DNA from: Sphingobacterium sp. UBA2700
GTDB lineage: Bacteria > Bacteroidota > Bacteroidia > Sphingobacteriales > Sphingobacteriaceae
Length of the DNA: 64,000 nt
Assembly: GCA_002354335.1 (NCBI GenBank)
Contig: DELI01000027.1
Span: 58,236 to 122,235, forward strand
Direction of reading: 5' to 3'
Shown here piece after piece: positions 43,452-51,902 of this stretch. Numbering within the stretch: the first letter of the stretch is position 1; every line of letters starts with the position of its first letter. The translations under genes were made by a program, and so were the position numbers. The notes under the pieces are model-generated. The model searched no databases. It was not told the origin of the DNA and saw only the letters and a list, made by a program, of their open reading frames with translations.

Positions 43452-44758
43452 TAAGGCTTTTACCAAAGCAGGAGAATGCAGTTTACTACCTCAACGATGA
43501 AGTTACGAAGGAAGTCTTATATGGCGGTGCGGCTGGAGGTGGTAAATCTGCATTCGGGTGTATGTGGCTCATACAGAATTGCCAAAAATACCCTAAGTCA
43601 CGGTGGCTTATGGGACGCTCTAAACTTAAGACACTAAAGGAGACAACCTTAAATACGTTCTTTGATATCTGCGCACAATTGGGTGTTTCTGATCAGTTCC
43701 ATTACAATCAACAGTCCGGAGTAATTACGCACCTAAACGGCTCCGAAATAATTCTCAAGGACTTATTCCTGTATCCATCGGATCCGAACTTTGATAGCTT
43801 GGGATCACTGGAGATAACCGGTGCTTTTATCGACGAGTGCAATCAGATTGTTTTTAAAGCCTGGCAAATCGTTAAATCGCGTATTCGTTATAAGCTAAAG
43901 GAGTTTGGACTAATACCCAAAATGCTAGGTAGCTGTAACCCTGCTAAAAATTGGACTTATTCTCAATTCTACCATCCATTCAGAAAGAAGGAATTAAAGC
44001 CATACAGGAAGTTTATTCAAGCGCTGCCAACGGATAACCCACACTTACCGGAAAGTTACTTAGAGTCGCTTAGACAGCTTGACGAGAACAGTAAACAAAG
44101 GCTTTACTATGGTAACTGGGAGTATGACGATGATCCGGCAGCATTGATAGATTTCAGAAAGTTGCAGGATATATTCACCAATTCTTTTGTAAAATGTGGG
44201 GAAAGATTTATAACGGCTGATATTGCCCGTTTTGGACGTGACAAAACTGTTATCGGTTGTTGGGATGGGTTTAGACTTGTCCGTATTGTTGAGTTCGATA
44301 AGAACAAGGTTACCGAAGCGGCAATGAAGATCCAGGAGCTTGCAGAATACTATTCTGTTCCTATGTCGAATATTGTTGTGGACGATGATGGTGTAGGCGG
44401 TGGCGTTGTTGATATCCTCGGGTGTAATGGCTTTGTAAACAACAGTAGGCCTTTAGACAATCCCGAAACAAAGCAACCTGAAAACTACATGAACCTCAAA
44501 AGCCAAATGTATTACGCATTGGCAAAGCTTATAAACGATTCAGGGCTTTACATTGAGTGCGATAGTACTATTCGTGATATCATAACACAGGAATTAGAGC
44601 AAGTAAAGCAGCACAATATGGATAAGGACGGTAAAAAGCAGGTATTACCGAAGGATGAAGTAAAAGAACTGTTGGGTAGATCACCTGACTACGCAGATAT
44701 GATAATGATGAGAATGTGGTTTGAGTATAGATTTAAATTCGAGTTTTATGTTCGATAA
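43448..44758 (+). CDS. terL: Terminase large subunit
   Basis: A 436 aa packaging motor. The ATPase Walker A reads YGGAAGGGKSAF with lysine 33, the Walker B ITGAFIDEC at about 130 and motif III GSCNP at about 158. The RNase H-like nuclease contains ITADIARFGRDKTVIG (about 258), VVDDDGVGGGVVD (about 318) and SPDYADMIMM near the end, with the aspartates that hold catalytic metals. It packs DNA into the prohead and cuts it. It overlaps terS by 4 bases and the small membrane gene by 11. Confidence 0.95.
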   Translation: MIRLLPKQENAVYYLNDEVTKEVLYGGAAGGGKSAFGCMWLIQNCQKYPKSRWLMGRSKLKTLKETTLNTFFDICAQLGVSDQFHYNQQSGVITHLNGSEIILKDLFLYPSDPNFDSLGSLEITGAFIDECNQIVFKAWQIVKSRIRYKLKEFGLIPKMLGSCNPAKNWTYSQFYHPFRKKELKPYRKFIQALPTDNPHLPESYLESLRQLDENSKQRLYYGNWEYDDDPAALIDFRKLQDIFTNSFVKCGERFITADIARFGRDKTVIGCWDGFRLVRIVEFDKNKVTEAAMKIQELAEYYSVPMSNIVVDDDGVGGGVVDILGCNGFVNNSRPLDNPETKQPENYMNLKSQMYYALAKLINDSGLYIECDSTIRDIITQELEQVKQHNMDKDGKKQVLPKDEVKELLGRSPDYADMIMMRMWFEYRFKFEFYVR

Positions 44759-44939
44759 AGATAAAGTGATAGTATTTGGATTAAGACTGTTGCTCACGGC
44801 TTTGGTTAGCTATGGGCTTCATTCGTTTGTATTGGTCGATCTCAACGTCTTTGATTGGTCTATCCTTGCTAGAATAACCTATTTAACCCTAACAGCAGTA
44901 TTTATGGTATTAATCAATTTAAAGCAATCAAATGGCTAG
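44748..44939 (+). CDS. Small two-helix membrane protein
   Basis: A 63 aa protein with two hydrophobic segments (VFGLRLLLTALVSYGLHSF and ITYLTLTAVFMVLINL). I use the ATG at 44748, which overlaps the end of terL, over an earlier TTG-type start. It overlaps the portal start by 8 bases. Position between terL and portal is unusual for a membrane protein; its function is unknown. Confidence 0.55.
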   Translation: MFDKDKVIVFGLRLLLTALVSYGLHSFVLVDLNVFDWSILARITYLTLTAVFMVLINLKQSNG

Positions 44940-46314
44940 TTTCGGGCAATACGTCAATAAGGCATTAGGTTTCAATCCCCAAAAGAGGGAATACGAGAAC
45001 CAGTTAAACGCTATCCTATACGGCAACCTTATCAACTTCAAGGATGTGGTTTTCTACAACTACTGCAGGGAGGACTTTATCCTAAAAGGGTACAAATCAA
45101 ATGCAGAGGTCTATTCAATCGTCAAAAAGATCGTGGATAAGCTTTCATTCGCTCCATTGTACCTGTACGAGGAAAAGGAAGATAAGAAAAGCTTAAGGTA
45201 CAAAAGCTGTAAGAAGTCGGTGGATAAGGTTGAACATGCTAAATACAACATCTATCGAACTAAGGCACTCGATTTTGTCAATGACAACAATAACTTTTCA
45301 AAGCTGATCGAGCAACCAAACGAGCATCAGTCCTGGAATGAACTTATCGAACTGTTCCGCATCTTCTACTTTGTCCAGGGTGAAGCATTCCTATATCGGG
45401 AAACGGCAGACGATAGCGATATCGCACTATCTATCCATGTGTGTCCGGCTAACCTTATGGAGCCGGTATTCGGTGGAACAATAAATGATCCTATCACAGG
45501 ATGGAAGCTGAACCTATTGAATGGTCAGATTCGCAAATTGGATGCTAAGGACGTTTTTCAATTGAAGATGGCAAATCCCGAATTTGATTCAATGGGTAGT
45601 CAACTAAGAGGTATGTCACCGCTACAGGCAGGGCAGAAGTACCTCCAATTGGATGATACCGCAGTAAAGGCTTGGTTGAACAGTACGGTAAACGAGGGGG
45701 CAAAGGGGTTGATTAGTCCTAATCATGCAGATCCAAAATTATGGCTTACACCTAATCAGGTGGACAGCTTACAGAACAGCATAGAAGAAAAGATACACGG
45801 TGCAGAGAACAAGAACAAGATCGTTGCATCCGCTATGCCTATCCAATACACGGCAATCGGACTAAGTCCACAGGCATTGGCAATTGTCGATGGTCTTAAA
45901 TACTCCAATGTAAAGCTATGTGATTTATGGGGCGTTCCTCCTGTTCTTTTTGATCCTAACCCTACCTATCAGAACATGAAGGAAGCTAAGGAAAGATTCG
46001 TAAACGAGGTTATCATTCCATATCTGAACAAAGAGGAAGAAGGACTTAATAGATGGCTTACAGAGCCGTTTAAACGTGCTGATAAGAAAAACTATGTATT
46101 GGACTATGATACGAGTGTATACGATGAATTAAAGCTTGATTTAGAGGAAAGGAGAGCATTGAGCGAAATCCTATCCATCAATGAAATGCGAGTATTGGAA
46201 GGATGGGAAGAAATTCAGGACAGCGATGCAGCCAATCAGGTATTCGTAGCATCGGGTAAAGTTCCTTTGAATGAATTTGATATGGGATTAACTTTAAATG
46301 ATGATAAGCTATGA
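44932..46314 (+). CDS. Portal protein (HK97 family)
   Basis: A 460 aa protein of the HK97-type portal family, which forms the dodecameric vertex through which DNA passes. Typical features are the N-terminal region, the LIEQPNEHQSWNELIELF segment (about 123-140), the FYFVQGEAFLYRE strand pair, LRGMSPLQAGQKYLQ near 224, and the C-terminal LKLDLEERRALSEILSINEMR helix with DxNEMR-like NEMRVLEG. It overlaps both neighbours by a few bases. Confidence 0.9.
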   Translation: MASFGQYVNKALGFNPQKREYENQLNAILYGNLINFKDVVFYNYCREDFILKGYKSNAEVYSIVKKIVDKLSFAPLYLYEEKEDKKSLRYKSCKKSVDKVEHAKYNIYRTKALDFVNDNNNFSKLIEQPNEHQSWNELIELFRIFYFVQGEAFLYRETADDSDIALSIHVCPANLMEPVFGGTINDPITGWKLNLLNGQIRKLDAKDVFQLKMANPEFDSMGSQLRGMSPLQAGQKYLQLDDTAVKAWLNSTVNEGAKGLISPNHADPKLWLTPNQVDSLQNSIEEKIHGAENKNKIVASAMPIQYTAIGLSPQALAIVDGLKYSNVKLCDLWGVPPVLFDPNPTYQNMKEAKERFVNEVIIPYLNKEEEGLNRWLTEPFKRADKKNYVLDYDTSVYDELKLDLEERRALSEILSINEMRVLEGWEEIQDSDAANQVFVASGKVPLNEFDMGLTLNDDKL

Positions 46315-46478
46315 TTAATGCATTGAAAGTTGTTTTCCAAAGCTCAATTGGTATTGGGTTACTCGGCAAGGAAAAGAGAAGGTTTAGAAGGGTTCAAAAG
46401 AGAGGTAAATTAAACACTAAAGAAATTGAACCAGATATTCAAAGGATTTTAAATGATAATTTCTGGGATTTAATATGA
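46311..46478 (+). CDS. 55-residue protein between portal and head morphogenesis genes
   Basis: A short open frame from ATG at 46311 to TGA at 46478 encodes MINALKVVFQSSIGIGLL then a very basic stretch (GKEKRRFRRVQKRGK) and an acidic helix ending in WDLI. Both ends overlap the neighbours as ATGA: the portal stop at the start and the morphogenesis ATG at the end. This tight nesting supports translation. Function unknown; DNA or RNA contact is possible from the basic region. Confidence 0.6.
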   Translation: MINALKVVFQSSIGIGLLGKEKRRFRRVQKRGKLNTKEIEPDIQRILNDNFWDLI

Positions 46479-47266
46479 ACCCAAAACTACAACTAAGAAG
46501 ATACGCAAGAGCAGAGGACAGAAAGCTAAAGGCATACGAGAAGAAGTACGCCAAAGCAATCCTACGTGTCCTTAACCACCAACTTGATGAAGCAATCCGA
46601 AACATTCAATCAGGTGCTATCTTCTTAGATGTAAGTATGAACGATGTACTAGCCAATCTCTACAAAGAAGTAGGAGTAGACATCGCCAATAGTCAATATG
46701 ATGCCCTAACAGCATTCAAGACGAAAGCAAACGAATTCTTCCTAAACACCTGGTTGGACTTCATGACCAATTACATCCTATCATCAATGGCAGGTAGGGT
46801 AACCGGTATCAATGATACTACCCGAAAGAAAATACAGGAAACAATCGCCATCGGCTTTAACTTAGGTCTGGAAACAGAACAGATAGCGCAGTTCCTTCGG
46901 GAGCGTATCGGACAGTTCAATGTTTACCGTTCAATAATGATCGCCCGTACCGAAATAGCAGAAGCAGCCAACATCGCCAAAGATAGAAGCTCCGAAGATT
47001 GGGAGAGGGAAACGGGGGAGAACCTGTATAAGGTGTGGATCCATCGCTATGCAAAGGAGCCGAGAACATTCCACGAAGAACAGGATAACGGTAAGGCTAT
47101 CCCGAAAACCGACAAGTTCCAAGTTAGAAACCCTAAAACGGGGGGTATTGACGAAATGGATAGACCACATGACCCAGCAGGTGGCGCAATCCAGAATGTT
47201 CAATGTTCCTGTGTTGTAGTCTACGTTTCGGAGAGTTACGCACGCCGTTTAAACTCAGCTAAATAA
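46475..47266 (+). CDS. Head morphogenesis (minor head) protein
   Basis: A 263 aa protein of the SPP1 gp7 / Mu F-like family. The middle RSIMIARTEIAEAANIAKDRSSEDWE (in part, about 154-175) and the C-terminal IQNVQCSCVVVYVSE are the family signature; the MDRPHDPAGGAI segment precedes it. Such proteins are in the prohead in few copies and help assembly or DNA entry. Its stop is in the first copies of the second TTAGC cluster. Confidence 0.85.
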   Translation: MNPKLQLRRYARAEDRKLKAYEKKYAKAILRVLNHQLDEAIRNIQSGAIFLDVSMNDVLANLYKEVGVDIANSQYDALTAFKTKANEFFLNTWLDFMTNYILSSMAGRVTGINDTTRKKIQETIAIGFNLGLETEQIAQFLRERIGQFNVYRSIMIARTEIAEAANIAKDRSSEDWERETGENLYKVWIHRYAKEPRTFHEEQDNGKAIPKTDKFQVRNPKTGGIDEMDRPHDPAGGAIQNVQCSCVVVYVSESYARRLNSAK

Positions 47267-47359
47267 CGTCAGCTAAAAAGTTTAGCATAATTTGCTAAAA
47301 TTTTGCTAATAAATTTGGTAATTTGCTAAAATGGTTTTAGCTTTGCTAATATCGTTAGC
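47258..47359 (+). promoter_or_regulatory. TTAGC repeat cluster with prohead protease promoter
   Basis: Nine copies of GCTAA or TTAGC (starts at 47258, 47272, 47282, 47294, 47305, 47325, 47337, 47345, 47355) on both strands, mostly 10-12 bases apart. A promoter is embedded: TTTG (47314-47317), 20 bases, TAGCTTTG (47338-47345), with a start expected near 47352. This supports the protease start at 47364 rather than 47331. Its plan is the same as that of the cluster before terS. Confidence 0.6.
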
Positions 47360-47363
47360 AGAA

Positions 47364-48035
47364 ATGAGTGAGTATAAGGTAAAAAGTAACAGTGAGTTGA
47401 AGGACTTCGATGCCGCGCAAGGTATCTTGGAAGTCTATGCGAACGTCTACAATATCAAAGACTCTCACGGTGATATTTCCATTCCCGGATCATTTAACAA
47501 AACCGTATTAGAGCAAAAGCACGAAATCATCGTATTAAGAAATCATAAGGAAGATCATTTAATGGGTGTTCCGACTGAATTTGATGCAAACGACCCTTAC
47601 GGTCTTCGTTCTGTATTGGAATTCAATATGAAAAATGCGGTAGCTAACGACACTTATAACGACGTTGTTTTCCGTCATCAAAAGGGGCAAAACGTCGGAG
47701 TTAGTATTGGTGCATGGGTAATGAAACGCGGAAAGAATAAGGCTGATGTGCTTGAGTACAAGCTTAAGGAGATTTCTGTATTACCCACCTTATTGCCTTC
47801 CAATCACCTTAGTGTAATCACCTCTTACAAATCAGAGTCCGAGAAACACGAGGTAATCAAATACTTAGAAGAAATGTACAATCTGCCATATTCGGACAAA
47901 CGTCTGATCGAGGTGGAAAACATATTAAAGTCACTTACCGAAGAGCCGGATCAATGCGCAGACACCACTCCAGAGGATAAGCCGATAGTTAAATCAATTT
48001 TTGAATTATTAGCATTAAAGCAATGTCAGAATTAA
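47364..48035 (+). CDS. Prohead protease (HK97 family)
   Basis: A 223 aa serine protease that trims the capsid protein during prohead maturation. The family signature EIIVLRNHKEDHLMGVP with the catalytic histidine lies near residue 42-58 and the catalytic serine is in GQNVGVSIGAWV near 113-124. I use the ATG at 47364 because the predicted promoter start lies between 47331 and it. The last 13 bases overlap the capsid gene, a usual arrangement. Confidence 0.88.
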   Translation: MSEYKVKSNSELKDFDAAQGILEVYANVYNIKDSHGDISIPGSFNKTVLEQKHEIIVLRNHKEDHLMGVPTEFDANDPYGLRSVLEFNMKNAVANDTYNDVVFRHQKGQNVGVSIGAWVMKRGKNKADVLEYKLKEISVLPTLLPSNHLSVITSYKSESEKHEVIKYLEEMYNLPYSDKRLIEVENILKSLTEEPDQCADTTPEDKPIVKSIFELLALKQCQN

Positions 48036-49252
48036 CACAAAAAGAAAAAGACGAACAAGCGGCTGCTTTGGAAGTAGTGAATAAAGCCGCAGAAGCAAAA
48101 GCCCAAGAGGTAGTAAACAAAGCCTTTGAGGGTAAAGAGTATATCTCTAAAGAAGATGCTCAAAAGCAAACTGAAGAAGCGGTTACTAAGGCAAAATCAG
48201 AATTGCAAAAAGGAATTGATGCTGCTTCGGCATTAGCTAAGAAAGCATCACAGATCGAACGAGCAGAAGAAGTGGAAATGAATATCGAACAAGCATTAAA
48301 AAATGCAATCTCGGAAGGTGCCGAAACCTTAAAGTCTTTTAATGGAAAAGCAAGCTTAGCATTAAAAGCGGTTACTGATGCTAGTTGGGCAGCTGGTGTA
48401 TTATCGCGTCAGACTACTGATGTACGTCAGAATCTGTACATGTCACCTTATTCTCCTTTCTATCTTAGAAATATTTTCCCAAATATCTCTACAGATGGCG
48501 GGGCAATCGTAATCCCTCAAATCCAAGGGTACACTGGTGCGGCTGCTCTTTGGGCACGTGGTACCGGATCAGGTGGTGCGGATGTTGAGAAACCAGAGGT
48601 AACACCAACATACAAGGATATCACAGTAACTCCACAATGGATCGCAGGATTCACTACTGTAAACCGTGAGTTATTAATGAATGTGTCTTACTTGCAATCA
48701 AGCATTGTTAATACTTTGCTTTATTCAAGAGTGGGTTTATTCGCTGCTGAAAACAAAATGATCACTGATTATTTAGCGGCTAATGCTGTTGCTTATGCAG
48801 GATCTAAAACTGTTGGAGCGGAAATCATCCTAGATGCAGCGTTCAATCAATTGCTAGGTAACTATTTAGTTCCTACTCACATTTTAATGAACCAAGCTGA
48901 TTACTTGACTTTCATCAAGTTCAATAAAGCGTCAGGATCAGGTGAGTACGATCTACCAAACAATGAGCTTAAAATCGTTAATGCAAGCGGTTTAGAGATT
49001 TCATTACAAGTAGTTCCAGTTCCATCAATCGCAGCAGGTACTGCTTATGTAGTAGCGGCTAATGAGTTCGAGTTCATCAACCGATTGAACCCAGAATTAA
49101 AGGTGTCAGAAGAACACGGTACAAACTTCACTTATAACAAAGTGACGTTCCGTGCGGAGGAAATGGCTGCATTTATTGCAAAAGACTTAAATGCTGCAGT
49201 TAAGATCGATTTAACTTCTGCAACTAATGGTGATGCTCCGGTAACACCATAA
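48023..49252 (+). CDS. Major capsid protein (HK97 fold)
   Basis: A 409 aa capsid protein. The first 110 or so residues form a charged helical delta-like scaffold (EKDEQAAALEVVNKAAEAKA) expected to be cleaved. The HK97-fold region begins near VTDASWAAGVLSRQTTDV and includes the PQWIAGFTTVNRELL spine, LMNQADYLTFIKFNK and the P-domain end FRAEEMAAFIAKDLNAAVKI. A hairpin terminator follows 40 bases later, consistent with the high, separately set level of capsid mRNA. Confidence 0.92.
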   Translation: MSELTQKEKDEQAAALEVVNKAAEAKAQEVVNKAFEGKEYISKEDAQKQTEEAVTKAKSELQKGIDAASALAKKASQIERAEEVEMNIEQALKNAISEGAETLKSFNGKASLALKAVTDASWAAGVLSRQTTDVRQNLYMSPYSPFYLRNIFPNISTDGGAIVIPQIQGYTGAAALWARGTGSGGADVEKPEVTPTYKDITVTPQWIAGFTTVNRELLMNVSYLQSSIVNTLLYSRVGLFAAENKMITDYLAANAVAYAGSKTVGAEIILDAAFNQLLGNYLVPTHILMNQADYLTFIKFNKASGSGEYDLPNNELKIVNASGLEISLQVVPVPSIAAGTAYVVAANEFEFINRLNPELKVSEEHGTNFTYNKVTFRAEEMAAFIAKDLNAAVKIDLTSATNGDAPVTP

Positions 49253-49292
49253 TCAAACAGGCTGTTAGTAGTTAGTTTTAAATAGGTAGTCA

Positions 49293-49316
49293 GGGTGGGG
49301 TAACCCGCCCTTTCTT
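49293..49316 (+). terminator. Terminator or attenuator behind the capsid gene
   Basis: GGGTGGG / CCCGCCC hairpin with a short GTAA-type loop, then TTTCTTTT, 40 bases behind the capsid stop and 15 ahead of the next gene. It probably lowers reading into the connector and tail genes. Confidence 0.75.
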
Positions 49317-49330
49317 TTAAGCACAAAGAA

Positions 49331-49531
49331 ATGAGCAGAATCAAGTTTTTAAAGGACCACGTAAACGGCATCAAGAAGGGAGATGAGGGAGAATTTACCG
49401 AAGGTAGAGCTAATTACCTTGTCCGCACTGGTGTAGCTGAATATGTGACCGAAGCGAAGCCGAAACAAGCGGTAAAGCAAACAAAACAGAAATTAAAAAC
49501 CACGAAGTCCGAACCCTGTAAAACCTGCTAA
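49331..49531 (+). CDS. Small phage protein
   Basis: A 66 aa protein: SRIKFLKDHVNGIKKGDEG then FTEGRANYLVRTGVAEYV, a short SH3-like fold seen in small proteins next to phage capsid genes, then a lysine-rich tail ending in EPCKTC. The tail may be flexible or bind metal. Its place between capsid and connector suggests a head accessory role. The final two cysteines are unusual. Confidence 0.55.
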   Translation: MSRIKFLKDHVNGIKKGDEGEFTEGRANYLVRTGVAEYVTEAKPKQAVKQTKQKLKTTKSEPCKTC

Positions 49532-49533
49532 CA

Positions 49534-49842
49534 ATGGCATTCCCTACACTCGAAGAAGTTAAAGCACACATGAACCTTACGGGTATTGATGATTTTGATA
49601 TGATCCTAGACATGTATCTGCAAGCTGCTAAAGCTGACGCCGAGAACATCACAGGACGTAACCTCTCAAATCCATTAGGTGAAAACTATGAAGAGCCTAA
49701 TAACTCTATCAAGGTAGCGATTTTAACGCGTGTAGCAACGAGTTTCGATTGTAGACAGGATAACGACGAGGAAGGACAGAAAGAAGCTGTAAACGCTTCT
49801 ATTTTCATATTCCGTCAATACAATAAAAGACCAATATTCTAA
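49534..49842 (+). CDS. Head-tail connector (gp6-like)
   Basis: A 102 aa helical protein of the gp6-like connector family. The start LEEVKAHMNLTGIDDFDMIL DMYLQAAKADAENITGR is the family signature (two helices then a loop). It forms a ring under the portal and joins the head to the tail. It lies two bases behind the previous gene and overlaps the next by one base. Confidence 0.82.
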   Translation: MAFPTLEEVKAHMNLTGIDDFDMILDMYLQAAKADAENITGRNLSNPLGENYEEPNNSIKVAILTRVATSFDCRQDNDEEGQKEAVNASIFIFRQYNKRPIF

Positions 49843-50177
49843 TGAAGTTCGGAAAGTACGATCAAAAGATTCAGTTTGTGACGTGGGGGAAAGAGTCAGA
49901 CGGAGCAGGAGGTTATAATCCTGTTGAGATCGTCGATCTTACAACCTTCGCGCAAATCAATCAGCTTCAACAATCCTCGGATTTAGAGCAAGCGCAATTG
50001 TTACTTCCCGAAACATATCGAGTTAGGATGATTGTTAGGAGTGGTTTTAATCCGGTAGTCGGAAAGGACGTGAAGTGGAGAGGTGAAATCTTTAAGATCA
50101 GCACGACACCACGAGTAGAAAGCGTAAGGCTTCAAAAGGAATGGATCTTTGATATAGCGAGGGGGAACAATGGCTAA
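49842..50177 (+). CDS. Head closure protein
   Basis: A 111 aa protein with the head-tail joining fold: MKFGKYDQKIQFVTWGKE, then GYNPVEIVDLTTFAQINQL and YRVRMIVRSGFNPVVGKDVKWRG (in part), all typical of the SPP1 gp16/HK97 gp7-type closure family. It plugs the head-tail channel after packaging. It overlaps both neighbours (1 and 8 bases). Confidence 0.8.
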   Translation: MKFGKYDQKIQFVTWGKESDGAGGYNPVEIVDLTTFAQINQLQQSSDLEQAQLLLPETYRVRMIVRSGFNPVVGKDVKWRGEIFKISTTPRVESVRLQKEWIFDIARGNNG

Positions 50178-50592
50178 GGGGGCTATAATAAACACTTTCG
50201 GTAAAGACCTGGAGAAGTATCGCAAGGATATTGTTAAAAGCGTAAAGGATGAGATTGCATTTACAGCATCAAAACTAGAAGTGTTAGCCACTAAAGGATC
50301 TCCGAATTTCATTCATATAGACAAAAGGTTCTACAACAAGGGACTAGGAGTCGAAGTTGGAGTGATGGGGGATAACCCTATGGCGGCATACATCGAATTC
50401 GGCACTGGCCTGAGCGCTAAAGACATCCTTTCAAATTACCCGCAGGAGATAAAGGATATTGCTATGAAGTTTTATGTTAATGGCGAAGGTACATTAAAGG
50501 GCAAGCCGTATCTGTACAACAATTATCTAGCATTAGCACCAGGCTACGAAAAACGGTTAAAGGAAATTTTGGATAAACAACGAAAAGTGTAA
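50170..50592 (+). CDS. HK97 gp10-like tail-completion protein
   Basis: A 140 aa protein of the HK97 gp10 family. Signature parts are an N-terminal helix, IHIDKRFYNKGLGVEVGVMG DNPMAAYIEFGTG in the middle and a C-terminal GKPYLYNNYLALAPGYEKRLKEIL. It works at the tail's upper end. Overlaps the closure protein by 8 bases and the next gene by one. Confidence 0.8.
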   Translation: MAKGAIINTFGKDLEKYRKDIVKSVKDEIAFTASKLEVLATKGSPNFIHIDKRFYNKGLGVEVGVMGDNPMAAYIEFGTGLSAKDILSNYPQEIKDIAMKFYVNGEGTLKGKPYLYNNYLALAPGYEKRLKEILDKQRKV

Positions 50593-51050
50593 TGGACGTA
50601 TCAGAAGCATTAAGGAGGGCATATTTCACAGCCTTAACACCTTTGGTTGTTGATGGGGTAAAGATTCCTGTATTTGATGAATTTGTTAATCCAGAGGAGA
50701 CAATTCCAAAGCTCAACACATGGGCATCTACCTATGTAGTTATCCAAGATCAACAAGAGATAGAAGGCGTTCAGAACTTCTGTACTTACCGTCAAAACTG
50801 CTCTATCACTCTACGTATCGTAACGAAGTTCGAAACAAATAAATCGATCGGTAAAAAGGTCGCTGAGAAGGTTTCGAGCACCGTACAATCGAAGATCAAG
50901 CCAACAGGTAAAACACACGCTCTTATCAACGCAAACGGATATTCATTTCAACGAGTAGACAAAGAATTAAGCAGGACCATATTTGAAGAAGCTAACGGAA
51001 CAACAGCAATTAGCAAAGTAATCATTTACAATAACATAGTAAATCAATAA
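50592..51050 (+). CDS. Tail terminator-like protein
   Basis: A 152 aa protein whose position between gp10-like and major tail protein matches the tail terminator/neck component. The pattern VDGVKIPVFDEFVNP followed by YVVIQDQQEI and ITLRIVTKF fits the DUF3168-like fold. It would stop tail tube growth. Assigned mainly by order, less by sequence. Confidence 0.65.
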   Translation: MDVSEALRRAYFTALTPLVVDGVKIPVFDEFVNPEETIPKLNTWASTYVVIQDQQEIEGVQNFCTYRQNCSITLRIVTKFETNKSIGKKVAEKVSSTVQSKIKPTGKTHALINANGYSFQRVDKELSRTIFEEANGTTAISKVIIYNNIVNQ

Positions 51051-51054
51051 GAAG

Positions 51055-51519
51055 ATGGCAAACGAAAATTACGGACAAGGCTGGAAAGGAGTTCTTTCTG
51101 TGTGGGATAATACAGCTAGCGCATACAAGCCCTTAGCTTGTTTAACATCAACATCTCATTCGATGTCAGGTAATACACAGGAAAAAGTAAACATGTGTAC
51201 ACAGGGCAAAACGATCACTAAACTTCAAAGTATCACTGAAACGGTTGATTTTGAAGGGCAGGTTATCGATACAACAGCATTAGGTGGGGGCGATGTGAGA
51301 GCGTCACTAGCGGACATTAAAGCAATCATGCGCACACAAGCGACAACGGGTCAGCCGAACGATTTTAGATTGGAACGTGACTTTGATGGGTTTCTATATT
51401 TCCCTGGTCAATTCCTTTCTATTTCTGACAGCTATTCAGCAGCAGAGGACGCGACTTTCTCAGGTCAGTTAGGTATTCAAGGGGATGTAGTAGAAGTAGA
51501 TCCACACGCAGCAGGTTAA
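51055..51519 (+). CDS. Major tail tube protein
   Basis: A 154 aa protein, probably the tail tube subunit. The order before the tail chaperone and the ATFSGQLGIQGDVVEVDP end are typical; the start GQGWKGVLSVWDNTASAYKP and ETVDFEGQVIDTT are beta-rich. It would stack to make the tail tube measured by the tape measure. Four bases behind its neighbour. Confidence 0.72.
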   Translation: MANENYGQGWKGVLSVWDNTASAYKPLACLTSTSHSMSGNTQEKVNMCTQGKTITKLQSITETVDFEGQVIDTTALGGGDVRASLADIKAIMRTQATTGQPNDFRLERDFDGFLYFPGQFLSISDSYSAAEDATFSGQLGIQGDVVEVDPHAAG

Positions 51520-51530
51520 TTTAAAATCAT

Positions 51531-51902
51531 ATGAACAAAACTATTATTACAGTAAACATCGACGGTGAGCCGCAAAAGGTAGAATTGCTTTTTGGTATGT
51601 GGACGCTATTCAGATTAAGAGATTTCGGCTTTAACCTGCAAGACTTCGACACGTTGAAAGGCGATCCACTACGCTTTATGGAAATGGTTATCCTACTGAT
51701 GTACTTAGGAGCGTGTAACGCGAATGGTAAGGATTTAGGAGCATTCGATAAAGACGTGTTTTACGACTATGCAGAACAAACCGGAGGGCTTTCTTTCGTC
51801 AACAACGAGGAAGTAAAAAAGGTAATCACATGCTTTACTAATTCTCTAGCATTGATTAGCCCGAAAGACGAAAAAAAAAGCAAAACGACGGAAAAGAAAT
51901 AG
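51531..51902 (+). CDS. Tail assembly chaperone, short form
   Basis: A 123 aa protein (gpG-like). FGMWTLFRLRDFGFNLQDFD and DVFYDYAEQTGGLSF are chaperone-like helices and the end is SPKDEKKSKTTEKK. Just before its stop, a run of nine A (51871-51879) provides a slippery GA AAA AAA AAG site in the right frame for a -1 shift into the next frame. Short and shifted forms together wrap the tape measure during tail assembly. It lies 11 bases behind the tail tube gene. Confidence 0.78.
   Translation: MNKTIITVNIDGEPQKVELLFGMWTLFRLRDFGFNLQDFDTLKGDPLRFMEMVILLMYLGACNANGKDLGAFDKDVFYDYAEQTGGLSFVNNEEVKKVITCFTNSLALISPKDEKKSKTTEKK
51871..51880 (+). other. Slippery site for the tail chaperone frameshift
   Basis: AAAAAAAAAG, with zero-frame codons GAA AAA AAA AGC. 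A shift by one base back on the two AAA codons puts AAG and the open downstream frame in register. Confidence 0.7.

Noticed and set aside
47331..47363. A longer prohead protease start at 47331
   Set aside because: It lies in the repeat cluster and upstream of the predicted transcript start near 47352.
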